64,000 bases of DNA from Candidatus Aegiribacteria sp. MLS_C (GCA_002030045.1 LQBI01000001.1:1-64000); one strand, 5' to 3'; counted from the first letter of the stretch, positions 26,588 to 36,193 are shown. The notes: generated by a model from the letters alone, not told the origin. Numbers and translations: made by a program.

Positions 26588-27363
26588 CCATAGCCGCCGC
26601 TCTTCTGCTCGCCGTACTGCAGGGACTTACCGAGTTCCTCCCGGTCTCCAGTTCCGGGCACCTTGCCCTTGCGGGCCTTCTCATGGATGTACCCCGTTCA
26701 GGGATATCCTTCGAGATAGTGGTGCACCTGGGCACGCTTGTGGCCGTGCTCGCTGTCTATCGAAGGGACATTCGTGACCTGCTGGCGGGCCTTGCGAAAA
26801 GGGAGAGGGAATCCATGGTCCTGGCGGGAATGCTGCTGCTCGGTTCACTGCCTGCGGCCCTGGCCGGTCTGCTGCTCCAGGACTGCATAGAGGTGCTCTT
26901 CAGCGACCCTGTGGCGGTTTCCGCCATGCTTATGGTCACCGGTACGGTCCTTTTCTCCACCAGGTTCATCAGAAGCGGTGCAAGGAGCGTTCCCGGCCCC
27001 GGCGGAAGCCTCCTGGTGGGGCTCGCACAGGCACTGGCAATACTCCCGGGCATCTCGAGGTCTGGAATGACCATATCCGCTGGACTGATCGCAGGGATCG
27101 ACAGGGAGAGGGCGGCGAGGTTCTCGTTCCTGCTCTCGGTTCCCGCCATAGCCGGCGCCGCAATGCTCAAGCTGGGGGATGCGGGAACCCTGGACATCGG
27201 GTTGACACCCATGCTGGCGGGTTTCACGGTGTCGGCCCTGACCGGGTATATAGCCCTGAGGCTCCTGCTCGGGTTCCTGAGGGAAGGCAGGTTCTCCATG
27301 TTCTCCTGGTACTGCTGGCTGGCCGGCGGGGCCGGCCTGGTCCTTTCCCTGACGGGAACCTGA
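26584..27363 (+). CDS. uppP: Undecaprenyl-diphosphatase
   Basis: 259 residues, starting inside the aspartate kinase stop (ATGA). Dephosphorylates undecaprenyl pyrophosphate at the membrane to recycle the lipid carrier for peptidoglycan and other glycans. The two BacA/UppP signature regions are present: LQGLTEFLPVSSSGHL with its conserved glutamate and serines, and LPGISRSGMTISAGL with its conserved arginine. About eight membrane helices are predicted. Length is normal. It stands next to a glycosyltransferase and two envelope proteins. Confidence 0.95.
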   Translation: MTIAAALLLAVLQGLTEFLPVSSSGHLALAGLLMDVPRSGISFEIVVHLGTLVAVLAVYRRDIRDLLAGLAKRERESMVLAGMLLLGSLPAALAGLLLQDCIEVLFSDPVAVSAMLMVTGTVLFSTRFIRSGARSVPGPGGSLLVGLAQALAILPGISRSGMTISAGLIAGIDRERAARFSFLLSVPAIAGAAMLKLGDAGTLDIGLTPMLAGFTVSALTGYIALRLLLGFLREGRFSMFSWYCWLAGGAGLVLSLTGT

Positions 27364-27364
27364 T

Positions 27365-30172
27365 TTGACAGTCCTGCTGATCTGCATCATTCAGGCGGCC
27401 GACCTCTCGGGCTGGGCCGAAGCCTTCGCCGAAGGTGACTGGGAGGGATCCTACCTCCAGGCTTCGACGGCGGTCGGATCTGACTCCTCCTCTGCCGATG
27501 CCTGGGCCGCCCTTTCGATCTCCGCCGGCGCCAGGGGATTCCTGGACGAGGCGGAGGAATACGCACGCAACGCCGTGGGCCTGGATTCACTGTCCGCCAT
27601 GGCCTGGGGTGCTCTGGCAAGGACCGCCGGGGATACGGGGCTCTCCCTGGAGATGTTCGAAAGGTCCCTGGAGCTGGATCCGGAACTGGTCCCATCCATG
27701 GTGGGCAGGGCCCGATGCCTGATGACCATGGACCGGGTTACGGAAGCGCTGGAACAGCTGGAGGCGGCTGAGGCGGCGGATCCGGAGTGGGTCTCCGTAT
27801 GGCTGTCCAGGTCGGAGGTCTACAGGTACATGACGGATTTCCCATCCGCAAAGGAAACCGTCAATGACGCTCTGTCCATATGGCCGGAGAACAGGCTCCT
27901 GCTGAGCGAGGCGGCATGGCTGGCTGAACTCACGGGAAGGTATGCGGCGGCGGAGGAGATATACCGCAAGATCATACGGGACCATCCCGAGGAGACGACG
28001 TCTCTGGTGGATCTGGGCATGCTGCTCGAGAACCAGGGCAGGTACGGCGAGGCTGTGAAGGTCTACAGGGAGCTGTTCCGAAGGGACCCCTCCGACCACT
28101 GGTGCATGGGCGAGATAGGCATATGTCTGGAGATGGCGGGTGACACGGCGGGAGCCAGGAGGAGCTACCTCGAAGGTCTGCAGCTGGAACCCGGGTACTC
28201 GTTCGCCCTCTACAGACTGGGTCTGCTTGCCGAGGGGGAAGGTAATGCGGACGAGGCCCTGGAGTGGTACTCGCAATGCGTCGAGGCCGACCCGGGATTC
28301 GTGGAGGCCTGGATAGCCATGGGGCTCATGCAGGAGGACAGGATGGATTACGCGGAGGCGGAGCGGATGTACAGGAGGGCCCTGGAGGAAGACCCGTACT
28401 ACGCGTGGGCATGGGGGGAGCTGGGCCTGGTCCTTGAACAGCTGGGAAGGCCCGTGGAGGCCGGAGAGGCATACGAGTCCGGAATCGGCGCCGACAGCGG
28501 CTACGTTTGGGCCTGGGAGCAGCGCGGCATCCTCCTGGAGGACCTGGGTGACCTGGAAGCGGCCGCCGAATGGTACACCGAGGCCGTCTCGGTATTGGAA
28601 GAGCCCGGTGTATGGCTGATGGGCGAACTGGGTTTTGTACTCGAGCAGCTGGGAAGGGACGGGGAAGCTGCGCATTGGTACTCGCAGGCGGTGGAGACGG
28701 ACTCGTCCTACACATTCGGTCTTCAGCGGCTGGCCCCCATACTCTCGAGGTCCGGAGATCACCGGGAGGCACTCTCCCTCTGGAACGCCTACCTCGATGC
28801 GGGAGGCTACACCAGCACCGCCCTGGCGGAGAAGGTGCTGATATACGAGGACATAGGGGAGCCTGTAACTGCGGACAGCCTGCGGACCATCCTCTCGGAA
28901 GAGTATCCCTACGCATGGGTGGACCTTGCATGGACATACTCCCTGGCGGACCCCGCCATCTCCCTGGAGATCGCCGAAAGGGCCGAGGAGGAGGCGGGAA
29001 CCTCGAATGACCAGGAGCTTTGGCTCCTCCTGGCCGGGATATACGACGAGCTCGGCGAGGTCGGAGCCGCTGACAGGAGCTATTCGGCGGCGGCACAGCT
29101 GGCTCCGGACAGCCTGGATGTCTGGCTGGAGTGGGGTTACTTCCTCTTCGACCGCGACCGGGAGGAGGAGGCCGTGGAGAAATACTGCGCGGCGGCAGCC
29201 ATTGACAGCAACTCCTTCAGTGCCTGGAGCGGGCTCGGGGAGGCGCTCCTCTTTTCCGACCGCTACGATGAGGCACTGGAGGCGCTGGAAAGGTCCCTGG
29301 AGCTGGATCCGGGGTCTCCCTGGATCTACGCCTACATCGGGCTCGCATGGGAGCAGAAGGGGAACTCGGAGATGGCCATGGACAACTACTTCAGGGCCCT
29401 GAGCCTCTCGCCGGGCTACGACTACGCCGAGTCCAGGATAAGGGGTATCACGGATACCGGGTACGATCCCGACTGGCACAGGAGAAGGTCCAGGAGGCTC
29501 TACGCTTCCCTGTACGTTGACACCAGGGTGAATAACGGTAACGTGCGGGAACGGGACTATTCCGGCGGGCTGGAGGTTTCCTACCAGTACGACGGTAGGG
29601 GCAGCGAGGTGATGCTCGAAGCTGATCACAGGTTCATAGAGACATCGAAGGACTACGCCAGCGATTACAGCTGGACGATGGTCACCGCCTCGATCGAGAG
29701 GGTGCTGACCGACCACTTCACCACCACCGCCAGCAGCTCCTGGGACAGACAGCCCGGAACGGTTCGTCCCTGGCAGATAAGTTCCTACCTCTCCTTCGGG
29801 TACCGTAAATGGCTGCTTGACTGGCTCTGGTTCACACCTTCCCTCGGCATCGGGCAGGTGAACACCCACTGGGCCTCCGGCCTGGAGAACGAGAGGACCG
29901 ACAGGACCACCTTCTATGGGGCCCTGTCCATCTGGCTGGAGGATGAGGGCTCCCGGCTCCCGTCACTCTGGCTCTGGGGCAACTTCTACCTGCCGCCGGA
30001 CGAGTCGGAACTGCTGCTCACCAACTGTCTTGCGGAACTGACGTTCGACATGTGGGACCCGCTTTCGCTCACGCTGGGCTACAGCATAGGCTATACACGG
30101 ACGCCTGCGTACGATTTCTGGGAGAAGTACGACACCGAGTTCTACTCCAGGCTCAACCTGAGGCTTTACTGA
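27365..30172 (+). CDS. TPR-repeat protein with C-terminal beta-barrel-like domain (copy 1)
   Basis: 935 residues from a TTG at 27365, one base after the uppP stop; the ribosome-binding site is weak. There is a short signal peptide (MTVLLICIIQAADLSG). About 18 TPR units span residues 20-700 (for example NADEALEWYSQCVEADPGF, YAEAERMYRRALEEDP, EALERSLELDPGSP). The last ~220 residues, from RRLYASLYVDTRVNN, are alternating beta strands rich in Tyr and Trp with VRPWQIS, ending RLNLRLY. A periplasmic TPR superhelix joined to an outer-membrane barrel is the plan of BcsC and PgaA glycan exporters, but the barrel here is smaller. The function is not established. Confidence 0.75.
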   Translation: MTVLLICIIQAADLSGWAEAFAEGDWEGSYLQASTAVGSDSSSADAWAALSISAGARGFLDEAEEYARNAVGLDSLSAMAWGALARTAGDTGLSLEMFERSLELDPELVPSMVGRARCLMTMDRVTEALEQLEAAEAADPEWVSVWLSRSEVYRYMTDFPSAKETVNDALSIWPENRLLLSEAAWLAELTGRYAAAEEIYRKIIRDHPEETTSLVDLGMLLENQGRYGEAVKVYRELFRRDPSDHWCMGEIGICLEMAGDTAGARRSYLEGLQLEPGYSFALYRLGLLAEGEGNADEALEWYSQCVEADPGFVEAWIAMGLMQEDRMDYAEAERMYRRALEEDPYYAWAWGELGLVLEQLGRPVEAGEAYESGIGADSGYVWAWEQRGILLEDLGDLEAAAEWYTEAVSVLEEPGVWLMGELGFVLEQLGRDGEAAHWYSQAVETDSSYTFGLQRLAPILSRSGDHREALSLWNAYLDAGGYTSTALAEKVLIYEDIGEPVTADSLRTILSEEYPYAWVDLAWTYSLADPAISLEIAERAEEEAGTSNDQELWLLLAGIYDELGEVGAADRSYSAAAQLAPDSLDVWLEWGYFLFDRDREEEAVEKYCAAAAIDSNSFSAWSGLGEALLFSDRYDEALEALERSLELDPGSPWIYAYIGLAWEQKGNSEMAMDNYFRALSLSPGYDYAESRIRGITDTGYDPDWHRRRSRRLYASLYVDTRVNNGNVRERDYSGGLEVSYQYDGRGSEVMLEADHRFIETSKDYASDYSWTMVTASIERVLTDHFTTTASSSWDRQPGTVRPWQISSYLSFGYRKWLLDWLWFTPSLGIGQVNTHWASGLENERTDRTTFYGALSIWLEDEGSRLPSLWLWGNFYLPPDESELLLTNCLAELTFDMWDPLSLTLGYSIGYTRTPAYDFWEKYDTEFYSRLNLRLY

Positions 30173-31962
30173 TGATACCCGTTCTGCTCCCGGCCCTGCT
30201 GTCCTTCTTTCCGCCCGAGCTGACGGGATGGTACGAAGCCTGTTCGCAGGGAGACTGGGTCCAGGCGGCGGCCGAGGCACTGGAAGCCGCTCGGGAGGAC
30301 AGCACCTCGGAGACAGCCGTCCCGGCGCTGATGATCGCCGAGGGTCTGGGCGGGGGCGGGGAGGTTTTCGGAAACACCTTATGGTCGAAGATGCCGGGCA
30401 CCATCGAAAGAACCGCCATGGCGGTATCCCTGATGCAGGGTTCCGGCAGTTTCGCGGATGATGCCCGCGGTCAGCTGTCGGAGGCTCTGGAACTGGATCC
30501 GGGGAACATCCTGGCATGGTACCTGGCCGGCAGGCTGGAGCTGCCGATGCGGCCCGCAAAGGCGGAAAGCTGTTTCCTGTCGGCGATAGCGCTGGACCCG
30601 GATTTCCTTCCCGTGCAGCTGGAGCTGGTTCGGCTCCAGCGGGACGGCGGCGGTCACCCGGCGGCACTGGAAGGTTTCCTGCGGCTGTGGAAGACCGGCA
30701 CTCCCTCCGGGGAACTGGCCCTGGCCGAATTCGTTCTCCTGGCGGATTCGCTGGATCACAGGGAGCGGGCGGATTCCGCCCGGGTCCTTCTGGAGAGCGA
30801 AGCTCCGTCGGCATGGGAGAGGCTGGCCCTGGAGCAGGCCGTTTCCAGGCCTGCCGTTGCGGAGAGAGCCGTGGAAGCCGGGTCTTCACGGCCGACCGCT
30901 GCTCTGGGATCGGTATCCATGCAGCTGGGGGACTTCTTCGAAGCCGAGGGGATCTTCAGGGAACTGCTGGCGGAGGAGGAGGCGGACAGCGCAGCAGTGC
31001 TCCCCCTTCTCGGAGCATCCCTGTACATGCTCGGCAATGACAGGGAGGCCAGGCAGGTCTTCACCTCGGCACTGGAGATCGATTCCCTGTCCGTAACATC
31101 GATGGTCCATCTCGGACTTATCTCCGAGAGGGCGGGAGAAACCAGCCCGGCGGTGGAGCGTTACCTGTCTGCGCTTGAACTGGACGTATTCGAGCCCGTG
31201 GCCAGGGAGAGGCTGAGGGCCATCGCCGATGATTCCTACGATCCGGAGGAGATAGCCGGTTCGTCGGGGGGCCTCAGCATCGCCGCAGAAGCCGATCTTT
31301 CGCTGGAGAAGGGCAACAGGGCACTGTTGGAGTGGGGAGGCAGCGTGTCGGTGTCCTACAGGTTCGACAGGCGGGGGACTTCTGTGGACGGCAGCTTCGG
31401 AGGCAGGTCGGTGACCTGGGAGGAGTACAGCGGCCTGAGTATGGATACGCTGAACACCAACAGGGGCTGGGCAAGCCTGGGCTTCGATTACTGGTTCAGC
31501 GACCGGTGGTACGTTAAGGCATCCTCCGGCTGGGACCGGCAGATGTACACGGAGAGACCCTGGCAGATAAGCACCAGCTGCGCCCTTGGTTGGCAGAAGA
31601 GCATAATGTCCTGGTTCCGTTTCTCCCCCAGGCTGGGAGTGGGCTCGGTCAACGCCAGATGGACCACCGGAAGGCAGGACTTCTATACGGACGACTTCTC
31701 CATCTTCGGGGGGGCCGTCCTGTCCTACGAGAAACCCCATACTTTCATACGGAGGGCGGAAGTGTCCGGTGAGGTGTACTTTCCTCCGGACTCGCCGGAG
31801 AACTTCATGTCGGGGGGAGAGGTGTCACTCTCGTTCAGGACCTGGTCCCCGCTGTACCTGTCCATCGGCTACGAGGTCGACTACACCAGGTCTCCCGAGG
31901 TTTCCACCTGGAGCAAGTTCAGCACCAGCTTCGTCACCGCCGTCAGCCTGGACCTCTACTGA
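30172..31962 (+). CDS. TPR-repeat protein with C-terminal beta-barrel-like domain (copy 2)
   Basis: 596 residues from the ATG at 30172, which overlaps the stop of copy 1 (TGATG); an upstream extension lies inside copy 1 and is rejected. The signal peptide is MIPVLLPALLSFF. TPR-like helices fill about 20-360 and are more diverged than in copy 1. The C-terminal ~230 residues parallel copy 1 closely in order: VSVSYRFDRRGTSV, ERPWQIS, RFSPRLGVGSVNARW, EVYFPPD, SPLYLSIGYEVDYTRSP, and a final LDLY. The pair clearly arose by duplication. It is the last gene of the operon that starts with GT4. Confidence 0.74.
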   Translation: MIPVLLPALLSFFPPELTGWYEACSQGDWVQAAAEALEAAREDSTSETAVPALMIAEGLGGGGEVFGNTLWSKMPGTIERTAMAVSLMQGSGSFADDARGQLSEALELDPGNILAWYLAGRLELPMRPAKAESCFLSAIALDPDFLPVQLELVRLQRDGGGHPAALEGFLRLWKTGTPSGELALAEFVLLADSLDHRERADSARVLLESEAPSAWERLALEQAVSRPAVAERAVEAGSSRPTAALGSVSMQLGDFFEAEGIFRELLAEEEADSAAVLPLLGASLYMLGNDREARQVFTSALEIDSLSVTSMVHLGLISERAGETSPAVERYLSALELDVFEPVARERLRAIADDSYDPEEIAGSSGGLSIAAEADLSLEKGNRALLEWGGSVSVSYRFDRRGTSVDGSFGGRSVTWEEYSGLSMDTLNTNRGWASLGFDYWFSDRWYVKASSGWDRQMYTERPWQISTSCALGWQKSIMSWFRFSPRLGVGSVNARWTTGRQDFYTDDFSIFGGAVLSYEKPHTFIRRAEVSGEVYFPPDSPENFMSGGEVSLSFRTWSPLYLSIGYEVDYTRSPEVSTWSKFSTSFVTAVSLDLY

Positions 31963-31968
31963 GGACCC

Positions 31969-32120
31969 TCAGTACCGCAGCAGCGCTGCCATGCCGCTGC
32001 CGTCCGGCACCCTGTCCCTGTCGAGGGTTATCACTCTTCCATCCTTCAGGAGGGTCTGCTCAACCTGCCTGCCAACCCCTGTCCTTCAGTTCTTCGAGAT
32101 ACCGAACCTTTACGAATTCC
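31969..32120 (-). pseudogene. Possible gene remnant with a frameshift
   Basis: In the 204-base gap between two genes, the minus strand holds two protein-like pieces in different frames. One starts at an ATG (32120-32118) and reads MEFVKVRYLEELKDRGWQAG to a stop. The other, in another frame, reads VEQTLLKDGRVITLDRDRVP and ends MAALLRY at a stop at 31969-31971. A single frameshift near 32070 would join them into one short protein. I do not recognise the family, and chance is not excluded. Confidence 0.3.
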
Positions 32121-32166
32121 ATGCATCTTAACTCTCGAAGGCACCGTACTCTGAGGGACCTTCCGC

Positions 32167-35100
32167 TCATTCCAGTTCGAAGCTGAGGCTGCCGCCCGGT
32201 TCAAGGGTTCGAACGTCCTCCTGAACCCCCACTCTTATCGGTGACGCTTCGCATGGTCTGCTGCTTACCTCGAGGGCATGCCCGGTTACGTCCACGTTTA
32301 TCCAGTTGCCGCGGTAGCGCAGGGACATCTCGATCCTGTTCAGCTCCGCGGGGAGATTGGGGTTGAACCTCAGCACGTCGCTCCGAGTTTCCAGTCCCGT
32401 GTAGCATCGCTGGACCATGTCCACGGTGCCGGCCATGGCGCCCAGATGGATGCCCTCGTGGGTAGTCCCTCCCTGGATGTCTGCTACATCGCTCCGCAGC
32501 GCCTCTGTGAACAGGTCCCAGGATTCCCTCCTGTGGCTGCGGGCCAGTACCCATGAATGGACCAGCCTGCTCAGGGTGGACCCATGGGCGGTCCGCCTGA
32601 GGTAATAGTCCACGTTGCGGACTATCGTCCCGCTGTCGAAGTGGTAACCCAGGTCATCGAAGATATCCTCCAGTTCCTCGGAGGAGAGCAGGTAGAAGAG
32701 CATCAGTACGTCGGCCTGCTTGGAGACCTTGTACCGGTTGGGGCTGTCCCCCTCCGCCTCCAGTATCCTGTCCAGCCTGTGTATGTCTCCGTACTTCTTC
32801 TCGTAGCCGTCCCAGTCGAACTCCTCCAGGTCCCCGTACCCCTCGAACTGGCTGATGATTCCTTCGCCGTGGAACGGCACGAACATTCCTCCGGCCATTT
32901 CCCTCCACAGATCCAGCTCCTCCCCGGAAAGCCGGAGTTTCTCCCATAGGGACCTTCTCCTGTCCGGTGGAATGCGGTCCAGGGCCTCCATGGTCCTGGT
33001 CAGGACCCAGACGGTCATGATGTTCGTGTACGCGTTGTTGGCCAGGCCCGGCTCATTCGAGTCCGGGTAGGCGTCGTGGAACTCGTCCGGGCCCATGACG
33101 CCCCTTATCCCGTACCTGCCCCTCTCATCGTCAAAAGACGCTGTGCTTGCCCAGAAACGGCAGATCTCCACCAGCATCTCGCAACCGTAGAAGGAGAGGA
33201 AGTCCATGTCCCCGGTCACCTCGAAGTGCTTCCATGTGTTGTAGGCCACTGCTATGTTGATGTGTCGCTGGAGCCGGGAGTTGTCCGGTATCCATCGGCC
33301 GGACTCCGGGTTCAGGTGAAGTATCTGGGCTTCCTCCCTGCCGTTGCTTCCGCTCTGCCAGGGGAACATCACCCCCCTGTGACCGGCCCTTCGGGCAGCA
33401 AGGGCGGCATTCCGCATCCGCCTGTACCGGTAGAGGAGGAGGGTCCTGGTGAGGTCGGGGATCCTCAGGTCCAGGAAGGGGAAGATGAAGAGTTCGTCCC
33501 ACATGATAAGTCCTCTGTAGGCCTCTCCGTGAAGGCCCCTCGGCGGTACTCCCACGTCAGTGCCTATTGAATGGGGTGATACGGTCTGAACCAGATGGAA
33601 GATGTGCAGGTTGAGTATTCTCCCGATCTCTTCTCCTTCACTGTCCGTTTCGATGTGACAGCGCCTCCATAGTCGCTGCCAGCCCAGCTCATGGTCCCTC
33701 AGCATGTCCCTGAAGCAATCGGCTTCACCGACCTCCCGGCGTGCCTCCAGGAGCGGTTCCGATACGGCCTGGTCCCTGGAAGTGAAAACAGATGCCGTCT
33801 TCTCCACCTCCAGCCAGTTTCCATCCTCTACCCTGAGGACGATGTCCTGGAAGGGTCTGTCGCGGTCCCCGGAAAAGGTCCTTTCGGGGTCTATACGGTC
33901 GCCGTTGAGTAAAAACCTTGTCCTTGCGGCCACGGCCACCCTGATCCTGGACTGGTTCGTCTCAACCTCTGCCCAGATGAGTTCTCCGCCGTCAGTTCCC
34001 TGCTCGACAGTTTCCAGGTGATGGTTGTCAAGCTGCCGGTACCTCTTCACCTGGGCGTTGGATACGCCGGCGTCCAGGGCGGTCCGCACCGTGATCTCAC
34101 CGGACCAGTTCACGGGATGGACAACCATCCTCAGCGCGGCCATATGGCGGTCGCCCATATGACAGAACCTGTGCTGGGATACCCTTGTTGTCCTGCCATC
34201 CCCGTCGGTGACCTCCATCCACCTGTCAAGAACTCCCCGTGACATGTCCAGTTCCTGCCGGTATCCCCGGATCTCCATTGACTCCGGGTCCAGCCAGGGG
34301 CCGTCACCGATCCTGAAGGTCAGGGGAAGCCAGTTCGGCATGTTGACGATGCTCTCGTTCTCTATGTCCATGCCGTCCAGGTGGCTGACCCTCCGATTGT
34401 AGCAGCCCCCGATGTAGGTTCCGGGGTAGTGGTGCCGGTCCGCGTCGCATTCCGGTGCGGCTCCTCTGGATACGAAGTAGCCGTTGCCGGTGGCGCACAG
34501 GGTCTCCCTCAGTCCTTCCAGCCCGGGTCTGTAGTCCTCGTACCTCAGTCTCCACTCGCCGGGCGGGGAATCCCATTCCGCAAGTTCAAGAAGCCGTTCC
34601 AGGAACCTCCCGGTCTCGACGGTGTCCCTGAGGGTGTAGGATGCGGCGGTGTTACCGGGAGGACGGTCTGTCACGAGTATCCCTATGCCTGTATTCCGAA
34701 TTCGGCGGAAGGCGTCCTCGTCCGTGGTGTCGTCGCCTACATAGACAGGGACCACTCTCGCGGGATCCATGCCGGAGGCTCTCACGATGGCCTCCAGCAC
34801 CCTGCCCTTGTCCCAGTCCACATCGGGTCGCAGCTCGAAGATCTTCTTGCCGGTGGTCATCCTCAGTTCCCGGCGGGAACCCGCGGCCAGTTCCACAGCT
34901 TTTCTGAGTTCCTTCTCCGTCTCCGGAGGGGACTCCCTGAAGTGAAGGGCTATGGCGAAGCCCTTCCTCTCGAGCCTGGCCCCGGGTATGCCGTCGATGA
35001 CCGGTCCCAGTTCCTCCTCCGCGGAATCAAGAGCTTCCAGAAGCTCGTCCGTGGATATGTCCCCTGGGAGGTCGATCGCGGCTCCTTGGACTTCGAACCC

Positions 35101-36111
35101 GTGGTTTCCGGCATAGATGATACCATCGATGCCCACCATGCACCGGACGTCTTCCAGGTCCCTTCCGCTTATGACCGCCAGAGGCCAGTAACTGGACAGC
35201 TTCCTGAGTGTATCTGCCGTCCCCTGCGGGAGTACTGCGTCCTCGGGCCTCCTGACTATGGGGGTCAGCGTTCCGTCGAAATCCAGGAAGATGTACGGTT
35301 CTCCCTCCGTCAGCCTGGACTGTATGCTCCGGAACTCTGAAAGAGCCGATGCGGCTCCACGGGGGACTTCCAGCATGTCCAGGGACGGTACCACCATGTC
35401 GGCCCCCATCGAGAGGAGGTCCCTCTTTTTCTCACCGGAACCTATTCCAACCACCAGGGCAAATCCTCCTGCGGACCCCGCCTGGACGCCGGCCTGTGAA
35501 TCCTCAACTACGACAGCCCTATCCGGCGGGACACCGAGCCTTTCGGCAGCTTCCAGGAAGATGTCGGGTTCCGGCTTTCCCCTGAGTCCCAGCTCTTGGG
35601 ACTCAACACCTCCCAACACCTCCTGGAAGAGGTCGGACACACCTGCTGATTCCAGGACCGCCCGTGCGTTCCTGCTGGAGGAGATCACAGCAAAGGTTTT
35701 ACCGTGGCCCTTCATCTTTTTGACGAAGTCCACCGTGGCCTCCACGGTGCTTGCACCGTCTTCCTCCAGCAGCTGGTGGAAATAGCCGTTCTTCAGATTA
35801 CCTACGGCGCATACCGTATTCAAACCGGGCGGGTCCTCGGGACTGCCGAAGGTGATCGATATCCCCCTGGACTCCAGGAAGTCACGGGCGCCCTCGTAAC
35901 GAGGCTTGCCGTCCACGTACCGCAGGTAGTCCACCTCGAATTCGAAGGGAGACCGATCCTCCCCGGCTTTCCCGGGCCCGGCGGCGAGGAATTCATCGAA
36001 AGCCCTCTTCCAGGCCCTTGCATGGACCGAGGCGGTGCTGGTCACCACTCCGTCCATGTCCAGTATGAAAGCATCAAATCCTTCGAGATCGATATCCCTG
36101 CCTCTGAGCAT
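32167..36111 (-). CDS. Three-domain trehalose enzyme: beta-phosphoglucomutase + trehalose-6-phosphate phosphatase + GH65 phosphorylase
   Basis: 1314 residues from the ATG at 36111, chosen because AAGGGAAAGGGC precedes it; the frame is open 18 codons further up. Residues 10-265 are a HAD beta-phosphoglucomutase (FILDMDGVV with D18/D20; YVDGKPRYEG cap segment; VVVEDSQAGVQAG). Residues 270-520 are an OtsB-type phosphatase (LDFDGTLTPI with D277/D279; YVGDDTTDEDAF). Residues 530-1314 are GH65, with the catalytic glutamate E1010 in GPDEFHDAYPDSN and SKQADVLMLFYL. M. tuberculosis OtsB1 (Rv2006) has the same three domains and almost the same length. Together they could turn trehalose-6-P into trehalose, beta-glucose-1-P and glucose-6-P. 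Which disaccharide GH65 cleaves is not proved. Confidence 0.85.
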   Translation of the reverse strand: MLRGRDIDLEGFDAFILDMDGVVTSTASVHARAWKRAFDEFLAAGPGKAGEDRSPFEFEVDYLRYVDGKPRYEGARDFLESRGISITFGSPEDPPGLNTVCAVGNLKNGYFHQLLEEDGASTVEATVDFVKKMKGHGKTFAVISSSRNARAVLESAGVSDLFQEVLGGVESQELGLRGKPEPDIFLEAAERLGVPPDRAVVVEDSQAGVQAGSAGGFALVVGIGSGEKKRDLLSMGADMVVPSLDMLEVPRGAASALSEFRSIQSRLTEGEPYIFLDFDGTLTPIVRRPEDAVLPQGTADTLRKLSSYWPLAVISGRDLEDVRCMVGIDGIIYAGNHGFEVQGAAIDLPGDISTDELLEALDSAEEELGPVIDGIPGARLERKGFAIALHFRESPPETEKELRKAVELAAGSRRELRMTTGKKIFELRPDVDWDKGRVLEAIVRASGMDPARVVPVYVGDDTTDEDAFRRIRNTGIGILVTDRPPGNTAASYTLRDTVETGRFLERLLELAEWDSPPGEWRLRYEDYRPGLEGLRETLCATGNGYFVSRGAAPECDADRHHYPGTYIGGCYNRRVSHLDGMDIENESIVNMPNWLPLTFRIGDGPWLDPESMEIRGYRQELDMSRGVLDRWMEVTDGDGRTTRVSQHRFCHMGDRHMAALRMVVHPVNWSGEITVRTALDAGVSNAQVKRYRQLDNHHLETVEQGTDGGELIWAEVETNQSRIRVAVAARTRFLLNGDRIDPERTFSGDRDRPFQDIVLRVEDGNWLEVEKTASVFTSRDQAVSEPLLEARREVGEADCFRDMLRDHELGWQRLWRRCHIETDSEGEEIGRILNLHIFHLVQTVSPHSIGTDVGVPPRGLHGEAYRGLIMWDELFIFPFLDLRIPDLTRTLLLYRYRRMRNAALAARRAGHRGVMFPWQSGSNGREEAQILHLNPESGRWIPDNSRLQRHINIAVAYNTWKHFEVTGDMDFLSFYGCEMLVEICRFWASTASFDDERGRYGIRGVMGPDEFHDAYPDSNEPGLANNAYTNIMTVWVLTRTMEALDRIPPDRRRSLWEKLRLSGEELDLWREMAGGMFVPFHGEGIISQFEGYGDLEEFDWDGYEKKYGDIHRLDRILEAEGDSPNRYKVSKQADVLMLFYLLSSEELEDIFDDLGYHFDSGTIVRNVDYYLRRTAHGSTLSRLVHSWVLARSHRRESWDLFTEALRSDVADIQGGTTHEGIHLGAMAGTVDMVQRCYTGLETRSDVLRFNPNLPAELNRIEMSLRYRGNWINVDVTGHALEVSSRPCEASPIRVGVQEDVRTLEPGGSLSFELE

Positions 36112-36193
36112 GCCCTTTCCCTTCGCTGTTTCTCCTGTACACAAAAGTCTTCTATCGAACAGCACTACCTGTTCTTCAGGTATTATTAGATGA

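Noticed and set aside
27587-29869. Long minus-strand open frame opposite the first TPR gene
   Set aside because: The plus-strand TPR repeats are unmistakable; the antisense translation shows no family and arises from repeat-biased codons.
31969-32160. Plus-strand small frame behind the second TPR gene
   Set aside because: It has no ribosome-binding site and no recognisable sequence; the minus-strand pieces look more protein-like.
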